From Serinus canaria (taxonomy: Eukaryota; Chordata; Aves; Passeriformes; Fringillidae): a stretch of 64,000 nt of DNA. The stretch covers positions 5,483,930 to 5,547,929 of the forward strand of contig NC_066337.1 in the NCBI RefSeq assembly GCF_022539315.1. Direction: 5' to 3'. The translations under genes and the position numbers were made by a program. The notes beneath the pieces were generated by a model. The model searched no databases and had not been told where the DNA came from. It was given only the letters and a program-made list of their open reading frames with translations. Of the stretch, positions 34,720 through 47,379 are shown piece after piece (the stretch's first letter is position 1; each line of letters opens with the position of its first letter).

Positions 34720-34940
34720 GTTTGTGTTTCCCGATGCTGTCGCGGCTCCCACGCCGTGCCCAGCACGTCCCTTATCTCCTGCCCGTGCAGATGCAACATC
34801 AGCCTGGTGGCGTTGAGGGCTGCGGCGAGAACAATGAGCTGTGCATTGTTAAACAAGGCTCCAGCCCCGTGCTGTACAAGTGGAACAAGTGTAATCACTG
34901 ACACAGGCTCTGAGCATAATTACGGCTCAACAGGAGCACA
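34720..34940. other. CpG-retaining conserved-looking segment
   Basis: cccgatgctgtcgcggctcc, cacgccgtgcccagcacgtc, gtggcgttgagggctgcggc, then gcattgttaaacaaggctcc and gcataattacggctcaac. CpG retention plus a SOX-like CATTGTT site suggests function. Frames are open on both strands here, including the 189-codon minus frame (34335-34904) and the 201-codon plus frame (34642-35247), so an exon cannot be excluded. I recognise no protein family in any frame. Confidence 0.3.
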
Positions 34941-34994
34941 GAAACCTTCCCTGCCTCGCCTGGGCTGGCCTGTGCTTTATAAATCCTGGCCTCA

Positions 34995-35200
34995 GCCAGA
35001 GGAAACGGCCTCAAGCTGCACCAGGGGAGGTTCAGGTTGGATTTCTGGAGGGATTTCTTCATGGAAAGGCTGCCCAAAGGGGTTTGGAGTCTCAGTCCCT
35101 GGAGGTGTCCAAGGAATTACCGGATGTGGGATCAGTCACAGCTCGGGCTCAGGGATGCTGGAGGTTTTTCCAACCTCAGCCTTTGAGAAAAGCCTCACTA
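34995..35200 (+). mobile_element. CR1 LINE 3' end of a second subfamily, sense
   Basis: aagctgcaccaggggaggtt, caggttggatttctggaggg, atttcttcatggaaaggctg, ctggaggtgtccaaggaatt and gtttttccaacctcagcctt follow the tail of the CR1 subfamily that ends in TTTTCCAACCTCAA. This differs from the TTAAGGTCCCTTCC-type tails elsewhere in the window. There are small internal deletions. Confidence 0.85.
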
Positions 35201-37727
35201 ATCCCACTGAGCAGCTACAGAACCACACTCTCACCTGTCTTCAGTGAAGGTCATTGCTGGGACCCTCGATGGACACAAGGCACCCCTGAGTTCCTCCACA
35301 GCAATCCCACCACCCAACACAGAGAGGGAGCTGCCCCATCCTCCCACCTAAACACGCCTGAATTTTATTTTATTTTATTTTTTCAAGCAAATCCTAAAGC
35401 TCTGAAGGTCTAATTGCTTCTCTTAGCAGCCAGATTCACATAATGACTACAGTGTTTTGCCACGCTGAATAGCAGCTGTGGATCAGTAATATCTCTGGAG
35501 CAAGGTCAACTGCTCTGCAATAAAACTCCATCCTGCCTTTCATATCCCATCAGCACAATCAGGGAATTGGGCTCTTCTCCGAATACCAAATGCAGCAGCA
35601 AACTCCAGAAGGAGCTTCCTGTGAGAGTGACAGCTCTGCTTGGTGAGCCAGCACTGGATGCACATTCCTGCTGCTGCTCTCCCCAGTCCCTGCTCAGGGC
35701 CCTTCCCAGCCCCACTCCAGCCAGGTGAGGTGACAATCTCAGCAGATCTCACAGCTGATTAACACAGCCAGGCAGGCAGAGAGGTCACCCTGACCCAGAT
35801 GTGTCCAGGAATGGATGGTAAAACCAATTTCCCCACAGTTTTTCACCCTGAACTCCCAAAACCACTCTCCCCCTCCATCCTGTCCCCTGCTCCAGCCTGC
35901 CAAACCAATCCCTCCTCAACCTCTGCACTTTATTTGTTCCTGCTTTCATCCCTCTTTAAAAAGCAAAGCAATAACAGGGTTAAAAACCCCATTTCAACAG
36001 GTTTTCCTTTCCTCCTCCCCCTGCTTAAACAGATAGTCATAAACCCCGTGCCTGTTTTCCCATGGCTAATTAGCAGTGCAGATAATGAGCTGGTTTCATG
36101 GAGTTAGCATGCATCAGTGTCTCTGCTAACTGGGTTAATTACACCGTGGATGGGCATTTGTTGCAGGGAGGATGCTGAGGAGGGGTCTCTTTTTCCCAGC
36201 AGGGCTCAGGAACCTGCAGTATTTTCCAGGCAGTGCCACCAGATTTTGCAACAATTCTGATGTTTGCAATAATTCTGATTTTCCAATGGTTTTTCCCCAA
36301 GTGTTGCAGTGTCCCCAGCCCTGGGTGTCCAGGTGGCTCACACCCACAGTGGGTGAGGTGTTTCACACCAGGGACAATGGCTCTGTTCCAGGTGCCCCTT
36401 TCTCACTGTTAAATTTTTGGTCAGTGAAGGGCTCAGAGCATTCAGCACCTTGAATTCTCCATGTCTCAAGAACAAATACACCAATGAATTGTAGACACCA
36501 AAAAAAAGGTGAATTCAAGGCCAGCCTTCAAGGGGTTAAGAGCAACATCTCTGCTGGCAGAGCAGAGAAAGGAGAGAGGAATTCTGAGGCTCAAGAGCAA
36601 TTTCAGAATCCACTCAAGCCTTGTGCCACTGTGTGAAATCTCAGTGCACCTCAACTAGATCAGAAATTGGCTCACATTCCCTTCTTTGTGTTTATGAGTT
36701 TGCAAAAGCTGATTTATTTTAGTCCGTTGTTACTCTAGGAAATTATAGCAAAGGCACCTATTGGGAGGAGAGCTGGGGTTCATTACAAAGTTGCTTAAAT
36801 AAAGTCACTGCTCTGAGGAAAGCTGGATCAGAGAGTATTTTATTTGTATTGCATTGTAAGGAGACACAGAGTGAACCAAGGCCTGGCAGCTGATGGGGAG
36901 AGTAGAGCTGTGGTCAGATGCAGTCAGTAGAAAAATTACTTTTCACTTCTCAGAGGACACAATTTCACCTGGAGGGTTTCATTTCTTTCTCCATTCCACA
37001 CTTGCACAGTGGCTGTGATGCCTCTTTTGCTCTCACTGCTGGAGAAAAGCCACCTGGCTGGGTGTGCCCCCCAAAACAAATCTGATTTTAACCATGAATG
37101 GGAAAGGTTTTGGCCTTCCTGTAGAGCCAGGCCCTGTTTCTCCCTCTGGAAGGCCAAAGCACCCTCCTGTTCTGCTGTGACCCCTGAGCTCCTGCTGAAA
37201 ATAGGATATTTCACCCCACCCTTCCCCTTCATTCTCCCAGTCCCAACCCCTTGGCCTCCTCTCTGCTCCCTCCTCCCCAAATGTTTTTCCCATGTCTTAC
37301 TCCACAAAACCCAACTGTGGAACAATTTGAAAGCAATTCTGCAGCTGCCTCGTGATCAGAGGCAAAGCTCCTACCAGGGATGTTCACTTTGGAGAAATAA
37401 TTATCTCTGCTGTAGGGGGAGAGAGACTGGGGGGATACCCCAGACTCAGATGGCCTGGCTGCCCCCTGCCTGCATTTCTGAGCTCCCACCCCAGAGTCTT
37501 GGCTGTGTTTTGCCCAGGACACCTGGAGAAGGTTTTCCCTGAGGAAACAGAGGCTGGAATCTCCCCCAGGCACAGGTGGAGTGGTTCCTTCACCCAACAA
37601 CTCCTCTGGCAACTCAGCAGCTCCACTGGGCTGATCTCAGGGGTGGCTTTGCACCAGAAGGGAGAGAACTGGGAAAGAACAGCATTCCACACATCCATTG
37701 CTGTGATCCATCAGAGGGAGCAGTTTT
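35201..37727. other. Noncoding sequence, nothing specific recognised
   Basis: Two (TTTTA)-like units occur at about 35365. 36660-36880 is AT-richer with mild CNE texture. The long plus frame at 37009-37542 (177 codons) overlaps minus frames of 129 and 127 codons and has no family. Confidence 0.45.
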
Positions 37728-37883
37728 AAACCAGAAGAGGAGAGATTTACATCAGATGTTGGGAAGAAATTCTTCCCTGGGAGGGTGCTGAGGCCCTGGC
37801 ACTGGTTACCCAGAGAGGCTGTGGCTGCCCCATCCCTGGGAGTGTGCAAGGCCAGGTTTGCATCCTGGGATTCTGTGATTTCC
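37728..37883 (+). mobile_element. CR1 LINE 3' end fragment, sense
   Basis: accagaagaggagagattta, tcagatgttgggaagaaatt, cttccctgggagggtgctga, cactggttacccagagaggc and catccctgggagtgtgcaag match CR1. The region up to the tail is deleted, so the sequence jumps from ggccaggtttgcatcc to the terminal gggattctgtgat. Confidence 0.88.
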
Positions 37884-40800
37884 TCAGTTATTCTTAATAA
37901 TTAATCAGAATCTCGGAGCCCTCTGGGGGAAGGGCTGTGTTGGCACAGCACATTTCTCTGCTCTCAGCTGGCTTTAGTCAGTGCCACAATGAACTGAATC
38001 CTTAAGAACTGCCCTGACACATTAAAAACTCTTCTTTGAAAGCAGAGTGAAAAATAACACTCTCCTCCACAGAGCTAAACCCAAATGCAGGCACTTTTAA
38101 AACTTCCTTTATAACTTTCTGATCCAGATCTGAAAATTGGCTGTCAGATCAAGCCAACAAATCGCAGCTCTGCCCTTCCTCCCTTAATTCCACGCCAGGA
38201 GCTGCAGGAGGAATGAATAAACAGCTCTTGCCTTCAAACCCTGCTCCCTGCACCTTTCCCTCCAAAGATAATCACACACACTCTGGATTTAATAGCTGAT
38301 TCCAGAGGAGATTAAAGCTGAAAGGAATAGGCCACATATGAGGAGTTTTTATCTGGAGGTGGGAGATTTCCAAGGCAGCCACACAGGCTGGAGGAGTGGA
38401 CAAAGTTTCCTCTGTCACCTGAAAAATGAGGCTTCCTTAAGGAATTCTGCCTCAAAACCTTGGGGATTTTAAGCCTTGCTGGGGCAGTGTGGGACATTCT
38501 GGGGCAGTGTGTGACACCCTGCCAGCCTCAAAGCCCCTGGCCAAGGGTCATCCTCAGACAGGGATATTATTCAGATTCATTCTTCATTTCTTATTCAGGA
38601 AAAAATCCCGATTTAAGGATTCCTGACCCCTGGCTGGTGAATGAGCTGTGAGTGAAAGCAGTGGCTGGGTGCCCCTGACACCTCCCTGATCCTCTTGTTG
38701 GGTCAGACAGGTTCTGCAGCTCTTTGAGGCTCCAAATCCCCAGCAATAAATCCTCCTGAAGAGACCAGCTGTGCCCAGGCTGGCTCTCCAAGTGCCAGCT
38801 CCAGCCCTGAGCTGTTCTCAGAGAAGACAAACCGTGCACCCATTAGCACCACATCAATATCATTTAAAGCCCCATTCTGAGGAGGGCCTGGCAGCCTTCT
38901 GAATGCATTTCATTTCCCTGTGTCTCTGAGTGGACATAAATAATTGGGCACTGCTGGCCCTTCCCACTCCATCCTCCCAGCCAGGATTATCTCTTGTTCT
39001 TTCCCCAGATTTGGCTTCAGGATGCAAACACCGTCTATGGCCACTGATTGTTCAAAAGGCCAAGTGTATAATGTACCATAAAATGAGATTTTAATGCTCA
39101 GTGGGAAATGTGAGCAGCTCTGTTTTGTCACAGCAGCCTCTGGTCCCACACTTGAGTGATCCCCAGCTCTTGGAGCTTCCCACTGGGTTCAGGAGGACCT
39201 GGAGTGGGGAGAGCACTGATCCAGCATGGCCTTAATGATTCTCTTTTCTGCTGTTGTTTTCACCACTTTGCCCTGAGATTTTCTGCCCTTGATCCTAATC
39301 CTAGCTCAGAGTGGCAGGAGCTCTCTGTGCAGAGGACAGGCCACGAGATGAAGGAAAGTTGCACAAATAGGGATGGCAAGCTCAGCTCTGGATTGTTTCT
39401 CCCACCAAGCCAAGCTCAAGGATCAGTTTTATCCTCCCAAAGCTGGGAAACCAGCAAAGCTGGGCCTGGGGAGCAGACTGCAAGCAGAGGAGAGGAAAAT
39501 CTATCATGAATTAATCACAATAGGGCATCTTTCCTCAGCCTCCTATAAAGCTCCAGCGTGATAATTTAGTGGTGAGAATATCCTCTAATGAGCTTGGAGG
39601 AAACTGCAGTTGTCTTAATGGGCTTCTTAATGAAGAATCATTTAGGATTTTATTAACACTGAGGAAAAACACATGGTGTTTGGTAGCTGTTTGGAGCTGG
39701 GTGAACATGAATAATTGCTTCAAAAGCTCAAACACAAGTGCTCTAATGGACCCCTCTTTGGTGCTTGAAGGATTTCACAGTTTGGGTCTTTGGGAGGAGT
39801 ATCCAGAAAGAAGAGTTGATGTTGGATGGTGAAACAGAATTTCCAGTGCTGTGGCAAGTGCCATTGGTGCCATATGGATCCCAGATGTTCTCACAAGTGA
39901 AGAGCCAGTGGAAGCCACCAGTGGGTCTCAGCTTTGAATCTCATCCTGGGTTTGCTCCAGGCTCATCCAAAGAGCAGGGCTTGCCAAGTCATCCCAGCTT
40001 TTCATTTTGCTCCTACCTTTTATCTTTTAAGTCCTGGCCCCACTCAAACTTCAAGCAAGGTCCTGCTGCAGCAGCTGAGGTGGACCAGGAGAGCTGGGAG
40101 AGGAGAAGTTGTCATTTCCCAGCACAATTTACCCCGTTAATGGGCAGTTTGTTCTGTGGGCATCACATGTCAGCAGTTAGAGTGAATAAAGCCGAGAGCT
40201 TCATGCTCTGCAGCCCTTCTGGGTGGGATTTGCTCACTGCAGAAAGGCTGAGCTTGCCTTAGACCCCAGCTCCAAATGCCAGCAGCTCACAGTAAATGTT
40301 TCTTTCTAGTTCTGAGAGTGGCTTCAGATGAAGATAATTCCACCCAAGCTGTTGTGAGCAGGAAATTATGCAATTATTCTTTCAGGGATCCTGAAAGAAG
40401 GAAAAGTGGTGCTAGGACAGGGAATAAAGAGGTCATTTCTCCTTTCCCTAGGCCTGGATTGCTGGGGGAACTTTCCTCCCCACTTTCTCTGATCATATCC
40501 CTCCATCCCTGTCCCTGTGGGAGCACCAGGCACCTTCCATCCTCTGCTCCTCCATCAGAACTGCTGATGGATCTCTCCTTGATCCAAAAAAAGAGTTTTT
40601 CCCTAATTTTAAACTTCCTAAAGGACATCTAAATCTGTCCCCAAGAGACCAGCAGTGGGGGAAGACAGAAATAGCCATGAAATTACTGCCTTAATCTATC
40701 TCTGCTGCTTACTGTGCAATCCCAAGGCCAGCATTAACCACCCAGTTCTGGAGTTAATTAAATGGGTGTCTGTGCCCTTCCACATAAAACACAGCCAGGA

Positions 40801-43800
40801 GGTACCTGCAGCATTCCTTGGATTTCACAGAAATAAAGGAGGCCAGAAAAAAATAAAGAAGAATGGGAACATTTTTGGATTAAGATAAAGGAAGGATTGG
40901 TGTTCATTTTCTTAGATGCCAGGAGCTGAACTCTTGTTTAAACAAGGTCTTGTTTTTCCAAGATTTGTGCCTCAGTGCAGTAGAAGCAGCAAGGGAGGGG
41001 TTTTTGCCAAATTCAATAGAATCAGTCAATAATGTTTCATTAAAACAGAGACAGTATCACAAGCTTTTTAAGTGTGGACAGTGCTCACAAATTATTTTCA
41101 AGCTAGATTTATTCTCCCACTACAGCTGGCAGTAAAATAAATGGCAATATTACCATTATAATTAATCCCTAACCTTGAAATTCTATTAATGACTGAAAAA
41201 AAAAATAGAAACTGAAGCAATGTTTGAGGGGGAATGTTCTGGGGAGGCATTAAATACAGGTGGATTTATTCCACATTCAATTAAAACACCAACACTTCTG
41301 TTACTCCATCAGCTTTTGATTTGCCAACATCTTGCTCTGGTTTTACTGCAAGCAGAAATTAGGTTCTTGTGTTTCTAATGAAGTCAGCACCAGATTCAAA
41401 GAGTATTTACCCAAATAGTTCACGAGTGCTTTGGGCTGCATTTGAATGGCTCCTAATTCGCAGCAATTTGAGGACGGCATTCCCCGCAGTTTGTTTGGAT
41501 TATGGAATATATAGAACTCGGAATATTGCCTGAAACTTGCAGGTTCCTGCCACGGAGGAGCTGGGGATTGTGCTTGGCTGAGTTACCTCCCCTTTTTGGC
41601 TGCTTCAAGAACTTTCCTCCACTCCTTTGGCTTCTCCTGGGCAAATTAACAATCCCCACTCAGCATCAGGAGGTTTTTCCAGCCACAGAAGATCCAGGTA
41701 CTGCTCCACAGCCTGTGTCTGCTGCACTGAGAGCCTGAGATTGGCACAGATTTAAAAATGAGAATAATAATCTGTTAAAATAGGGTAAAAAAAAAAAAAA
41801 ATCAGCTGTCCCAGACACATGGTAAGATTTGAGTCATTCTCTGTGCTGGGAAAGAACTTGGAGCCTTGAGAGGGAGAGAGACAGCTCTGAAATTAGGAAA
41901 TTAGCCTTTATTTAAGCTTCCACTCTCTCTGTTGGTGATTAATCTGGATTCTTTGCTATTCTGAGATTCACTGGAGATGAATCCAGTGAATTCCTCTCTG
42001 GTTGTTCCTGTCTGGGCTTCCAAGGGATGCTCACCCATCCACTGGGGTGTGAGAGCTCGATTGATTTTTGGCTCAGTTCCTGCTGTCATGCCTAAGCGAT
42101 GGACAATGCACCTGGACACCAGTGTAGAAAACCAACACTAACTCTGGATCCTGCAAAAAAACCAAACTCCTGAAAATGCCGCCAAATAAACCCCGAGGAA
42201 GGGAAAGTGATGAAAATATGAATGATTAGAAAGAGGTAAGAGACAAAGAGCCTAAACACGCCCGGGGAGAGAGGAAATGGAAGTGGGGAAGTGGTGTTCA
42301 GTGGGTTTAAATGCACTCCCTGATTATCACAGAGTGGCACCACTGATGAGCTGCCTCCCCCTTGAGCTCAGCTCCAGCTCTCCTCCAGCCCTGCCAGCTT
42401 TTTCCAGAGTTCAGATGGTTGAAACTGGGTTTGTTTCCCCATCAGCTTGTGCTGGTCTCTTTCTACCCCTTCTTCAGACACAGCAAAAGAGTCAAGGACA
42501 GAATTTGGAGAGACAGGTGATTTTCAGCCCAGCATGATGATCCCTGAGATGCCATCAGGTCTGCAGGAATCTCTGTGTGCTGTGCTCTGAGGTTCCCTTA
42601 GGAACATTTTCCTTAGACATGGACAGGTTCTCCCATCCTACAAGGAAGAATTTATGGAAGTGGAGAAAGTTGTTTTAAATTATTCAATATAAATGTAAAT
42701 AGGAGGAAGGCTTCCTTTGAATAAATTGTGGTTTTTATGCTCTGCCCTGGAAAAGTGGGCACAGGTTAGGATCTGCCTGCGAAATGGAAGGCAGTATTTT
42801 TCTTGGTGGCTGATGCAAATAACATAAATATGCTTTACATTTTAGAAGGAAGCTTATGAAATATTAAAGCCAAATTCCCAGGTCCCATCTCCCATTGAAA
42901 TGGAGTGCTCTTGAGGGAGGCTGGAGGATGGCACAGGAAGGCTGAGGTGTGTGTGCAAGGCAGGGAAAACAAAGCTGCTGGGAAGGGAGATGTTTGTACA
43001 GAGGGAGAGATGGCAGGGGAAGGATGGATGAAAGGAAATGTGCAATGTTTGTGTGTCCCAGGAGAGGCTCTCCCAGGCCCCATGTGTGTGGCAGGGGGTG
43101 GATTCTCCCAAGGGACAGCAGCAAAAAAAAGGAGCAGGGCATGGAAGTCGCTTGAATTATTCAGTGCTCATAAATTACCTCTCTTTGTCACTGCCTGTTT
43201 TATTTCAGGGGAGGGATGAGGGGATGGGGTAGGACCAGGAGCCCTGATGGTGTGCAGGTCCATGCCTTGTTCAGGCAGGGAGAGAACCAAGAATACAAAT
43301 TTTCAGTCTTCACCACTTTTCCATAGAATTGAGCTCATTTCTTCTCATCCAGAGAATTCAATTCATCAAAAAATAAAGTAAAAAACAAAGGGCAACTCTC
43401 TAGCAAAGGGTGGGACAAACAGATGCTCTTGTTCCTCTCAGGGCTCACAGCCTCCTCCTCTCTTCCTTCACACCACAAAGTCCCACAGCCCCAGGGGTCT
43501 CCCTCAGCATTCCAGAGACTTCATCCCATGGAATGAAGGAGTTCCAGCAGCTGTTCTCCTACCCTACAGCCAGGAGCAGCTCTCCTGGCACAGAGGCCAT
43601 GGGATGCTCCGTGTCAGTACAGCAAGGACTGGGAAAGGTGGTTTTAGAGAGAGTGGGACAGTGAGAAGTTCTTGGAGCCAGCTTTGCCTTGATCTAGGAA
43701 AACACACCCAGAAATAACCATCAGCTCTGCCCTGCAAGGCCCTGGCAGCCCTAAGGCACCACTGTCTTGTTTCTATTTCTATTGCTCCACCTCTGTCTGA

Positions 43801-43879
43801 GATCAGCCATAAAACCCCAGGCTCTGGGGTGACAGAGGAAGAGGAGGATGGAACACAAGCACTGAGGTGTCTGCAGCAC
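37884..43879. other. Noncoding sequence with several CNE-like blocks
   Basis: About 6 kb without recognisable repeats or genes. A 20-bp tandem duplication (ctggggcagtgtgggacatt) lies at 38479-38518. AT-rich, TAAT-containing blocks lie at about 39020-39140, 39510-39760 and 40930-41200. A15 lies at 41787-41801. Confidence 0.45.
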
Positions 43880-44077
43880 TGGTTCATTGTGGGAACCCAG
43901 CACATCCCTCCTGATGTCCAGAACTACCGAGAGAACCCTTGGGGGGCTCGGGGGCCTTGGAATGTTGCCAGAAGCACTTGGTGGATGGATTTTGATCCAT
44001 CTAGGGATGTGCCACCTGTGTGTGAGGAGATGGAACCTGTGGGAATTACCTGGGTGTGAATGGTGAAGGGAAAACAT
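43880..44077 (+). mobile_element. ERV internal 3' end fragment
   Basis: A plus frame stays open through 43829-44059 and ends just before a purine-rich run (ggtgaagggaaaaca), which fits a polypurine tract beside the LTR that follows. The C-terminal codons are Trp-rich and may be the degraded end of a retroviral polyprotein, but I cannot assign gag, pol or env. This is inferred mainly from position. The 5' LTR and the rest of the provirus are not in the window. Confidence 0.4.
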
Positions 44078-44299
44078 GGTTATAGGGTAAATTACAGATT
44101 TTGGGGTTTCTGTACAGGGGGGTTATGGAGACAAGATGGAGGAAACAAAGCATGTCACAAGACTCTTCTTTCTTCTCCTTGTCGTCCATCTTCTAGTGTG
44201 GTGTTGGTACTTGGGGATTGGTCTGGGGTGAGGGTGCACTTGGTGACAAGGGTGACAGGTATTGGGGATAAAAAGTAAATCTGATGTTCGTAGTTTTTG

Positions 44300-44310
44300 T
44301 TATAAAAGAT
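44300..44310 (+). promoter_or_regulatory. LTR TATA box
   Basis: TTATAAAAG, about 100 bp upstream of the LTR polyadenylation signal. It would have directed transcription of the retroviral RNA. Present activity is unknown. Confidence 0.5.
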
Positions 44311-44400
44311 GTGCCCGCCTTGGGGGTGGTCAGAGTGCCTTTGGCTGCCCTGCTGGTCAGATCCAGGTCGGGCAGAGAAAAGACTTTATAGATAAGATAT

Positions 44401-44406
44401 AATAAA
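44401..44406 (+). terminator. LTR polyadenylation signal AATAAA
   Basis: Canonical AATAAA in the sequence agatataataaacaattct, just before the start of U5. Confidence 0.5.
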
Positions 44407-44426
44407 CAATTCTAAAGACCCAAAAA

Positions 44427-44697
44427 CCCTGGGTGCTGCACACAGCTCGGGCACATCCCTGGGTGCTGCACACAGCTCGGGCACATCCCTGGGTGCTGCA
44501 CACAGCTCAGGCACATCCCTGGGTGCTGCACACAGCTCGGACACATCCCTGGGTGCTGCACACAGCTCAGGCACATCCCTGGGTGCTGCACACAGCTCAG
44601 GCACATCCCTGGGTGCTGCACACAGCTCGGGCACATCCCTGGGTGCTGCACACAGCTCGGGCACATCCCTGGGTGCTGCACACAGCTCGGACTCACC
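44427..44697 (+). repeat. 30-bp minisatellite, nine units
   Basis: Units of gggtgctgcacacagctcgg plus gcacatccct start every 30 bp at 44431, 44461, 44491, 44521, 44551, 44581, 44611, 44641 and 44671. In order, the variable positions read ggg, ggg, agg, gga, agg, agg, ggg, ggg, gga, and the last unit diverges into actcaccttt. Because 30 is a multiple of three, frames on both strands stay open (10-residue peptide repeats, frames of 94-122 codons). It starts immediately after the LTR poly(A) region, so it probably grew from U5. Confidence 0.97.
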
Positions 44698-47379
44698 TTT
44701 GCTCAGAGGCAGGCGGGCACACCCAGAGCTGGTGTGACCACCCCAGAAGAGCACAGCTCCATTAAATCTGGGACCAGGGGTGGCACTGTCAGGGCTGCTG
44801 CAGGGACAGCAGGGTAACTAGCAGCAGTGCAGGGAGCTGCAGCAATCTCTGCTCGGGGGCTGTTGATTATCAGCCTGTGCTGCCCCCAGAGAGCAGCTCC
44901 ATGAAAAATGCAGGAGAGTGGCTGAGTGTGAGACTGCACAAACATCACTCCTGAAAGGCTGCTTGTGCAAGGGGCAGCTGGGAGCCAGGGAGGAGGGAAC
45001 CCAGAGCACAGGGAAAGGCTCTGGGAAAGAGGAACATCCCTGCATGGCTCCTGTCAGGAAGGGGTGGATGGGATGGGACAGGCACATGTGCAGGGGAGGG
45101 ACAGAGCCACAACAGGGCATGCAGAGGCTTCCACACATGAGTGTATCCATATTTATAGCTCTATTTCAATCTCTATGCAGTGCAAATGTGAGTGAGACTC
45201 CTGTGACACAGGGCTCTGTCTTTGGTGACCTCAGGGAGTACAAGCTGGCTGTCCCCAAGGGCCATGTGACACAGGGATCAGCCCTGGCACTGCCCCACAG
45301 CTGAGGCAGAAGGCCACACACACACACACACTTCTTTAACATGCCTGGAGCAAACAACCCAGCTTCTATTTTGTCTGATTTATTTTCTTCCTTCCCTCTT
45401 GAGATAGGCAGCATGACCACTTCAGATATTTCTGGGGCTAAATATGGAATGCAGCAAGAGGCAAGTAAAATCAGGTTTAAACATCTGCCTTCCTTGGCTG
45501 GATGGGTCTGGGAAATCTGAAAAACTCCTTTGAAAGACAAACAGGAGATCAATTCCATCACTGCAGCCATGTCCCTTAGCAGGTCACGTTTCTCCAAGGA
45601 GATCTGATCCCCAAAGTTTATACATTTCTGAAACACTTTTTTTTTTTTTTTTTTTTTCACTGTACCCACCTATAGCACTGCCAACACAGCAGAAAGGAGG
45701 AAAAGCAAAAAGGATAATATTTAACTGCTCATTAGGGCATCTGACAGTAAATATGGACCTGCCACGAGCACTTTCATGACATGCAGCACCCCTGCAGCAT
45801 TTTAAGCAGCACCCCCAAAAAAAGCCATCAGTTTGACCCCCTTGAATTGATGCCAGGGGGGTGCCTGCTGGAAGCTGTGTTTGTATTTACAGACAGGGCT
45901 GGGGATCCCAGCAATGCAATCATTTGCTCGAGTTCCCCAGGCAAGGGTGGATAATCTGTGGCTGTAAACAGAAATGGATGGAGAAATATTGGTGAGGTGC
46001 AGAGAAAACACCCGGGGGGGGCTGCAGGAAGGGGAGGGCTCACCTGGATCCCTCACTAGAACTGCACATCTGCCCGTGCACTTTTATAGGTGCATCCCAG
46101 CCAGGATTCTCTTGGCCCTCAGGCATTAAATCCCCCCTCATTCCTGCAGAAAATCACTTTGTGCCACCCTCCACCCTTGCAGCCACCTCTGCCTGCCCCC
46201 AGCACACTCTGAACGCTGGGTCAATGTGAATGGAAACAAAACACCTGACAGAATGAGTTCAGAAACCTCAAGGAAATGGGGATGGTTTCCCTCCCTCCCC
46301 AGCTGGGATCTGCTGGAAGTGCCCCATGCCTGGCTGGATGCAAGGAGTGCATCACGAGGCTCCTGCTGCCAGCTGGATGCCGGTGTTGCCACCGGCTCAG
46401 CACCAATTATTTATGAAAAGGAAATAGAAACAAAACTGCTTGACATTTGAAAAGAAATCATTACCACACACTTGTGGCGAATCAGAGCTGGAGTGCTTTA
46501 AAGTTCCATGTCCCAGTGCTTCATTAGAGACGAGGCAGTTTCTGTTTAGCTCTCATGAAAGATTTAACCCCCGGATGCTTTGCCTGCTTCCAGCCAAACC
46601 CTGCTGCTGGCCCAGCCCCTTCCACTCCAGCAGGCTGCAGGGCTCACCCCCAGCCCAGGAACATCAACCCCAGCCGGAAGCAGCCCCAGGAATGCTCAGG
46701 GGAGGTGTTTCAGCACTTTCAGACCCCACAGGGATGGTTTGGGGTTGATTCCATCGCAGCAGGACCTTGGTGCAGTGTGGGGGGATCTCAGTGAAGCCTT
46801 TCCCCTTCTCCCTGTGCCAGGAAAATCCTTGGGACATCAGCCCAGGGGTGGCACCACCCTCCCCAGGGCAGGAGCAGCTTTGGCCAAACCTGCCTTGGTT
46901 GGTTTTTACAAAACCCCCTCCACGGATGGGGCTGAAAAGATATTTTTCTTTATTTTCCTCTCTCCCTGACAGACCTGGCTGGCTCACAAGGCAGCAGTTA
47001 GAGCCCACTCCTTATTTCGGGGCTCTGCTCTCAGCTGGAGATGACACTGCTCACCTCCATCCCTCACCTCTAAAACAGATGTAGCAGGTGTAGCATGAAG
47101 ATAAATAGAGTGAGCAGCACAAACTGCTCAGATAATGGGATCTGGGAAAGCTTCCACAGCCAACTATCATTGTAGCTACAGCTGAATTTCCCTAATCTAG
47201 ACAAGCCCCTGCTTCCCTGTCCTTCAAACAGCAGCTTCGTTTGCATTAAAAAAATAAATAAAATCCTTCCAAGATGATGTGGATTGCACATTTTTTTCCC
47301 CCCTTCATGCTTTACAAGATATAAACATCGAGTCTTCTGTTTAAAGGTTGCCTCTGGGTAGGGATTCCTGGGAAATTGA
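44698..47379. other. Noncoding sequence with simple repeats
   Basis: Contains (CA)9 at 45314-45331 and T21 at 45637-45657. The 167-codon minus frame (45166-45669) reads the T tract as poly-Lys and is not supported. No gene or interspersed repeat is recognised. Confidence 0.45.

Larger units (their letters stand above)
44077..44430 (+). mobile_element. ERV 3' LTR, plus strand
   Basis: It starts at about TGGTTATAGGG right after the purine-rich run. It contains a TATA box (gttataaaagatg, 44300-44310) and a polyadenylation signal (AATAAA at 44401-44406) about 100 bases later, with tctaaagacccaaaaaccct as the start of U5. The spacing of TATA box and poly(A) signal is right for an LTR. The U5 end is obscured by the 30-bp minisatellite that follows. 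Age cannot be estimated because the 5' LTR is absent. Confidence 0.6.

Noticed and set aside
44427..44697. CRISPR-like direct repeats
   Set aside because: Units are contiguous with no spacers and the genome is eukaryotic. It is a minisatellite.
44386..44765. Frames of 94-122 codons on both strands with a 10-residue repeat (Cys/Ala/Pro or His/Thr/Ala types)
   Set aside because: They are a mechanical result of a 30-bp unit without stop codons, open on both strands. There is no start context or non-repetitive domain.
45166..45669. 167-codon minus frame with a Lys-rich N-terminus
   Set aside because: The Lys run is the T21 tract at 45637-45657 read in antisense. The rest has no family.
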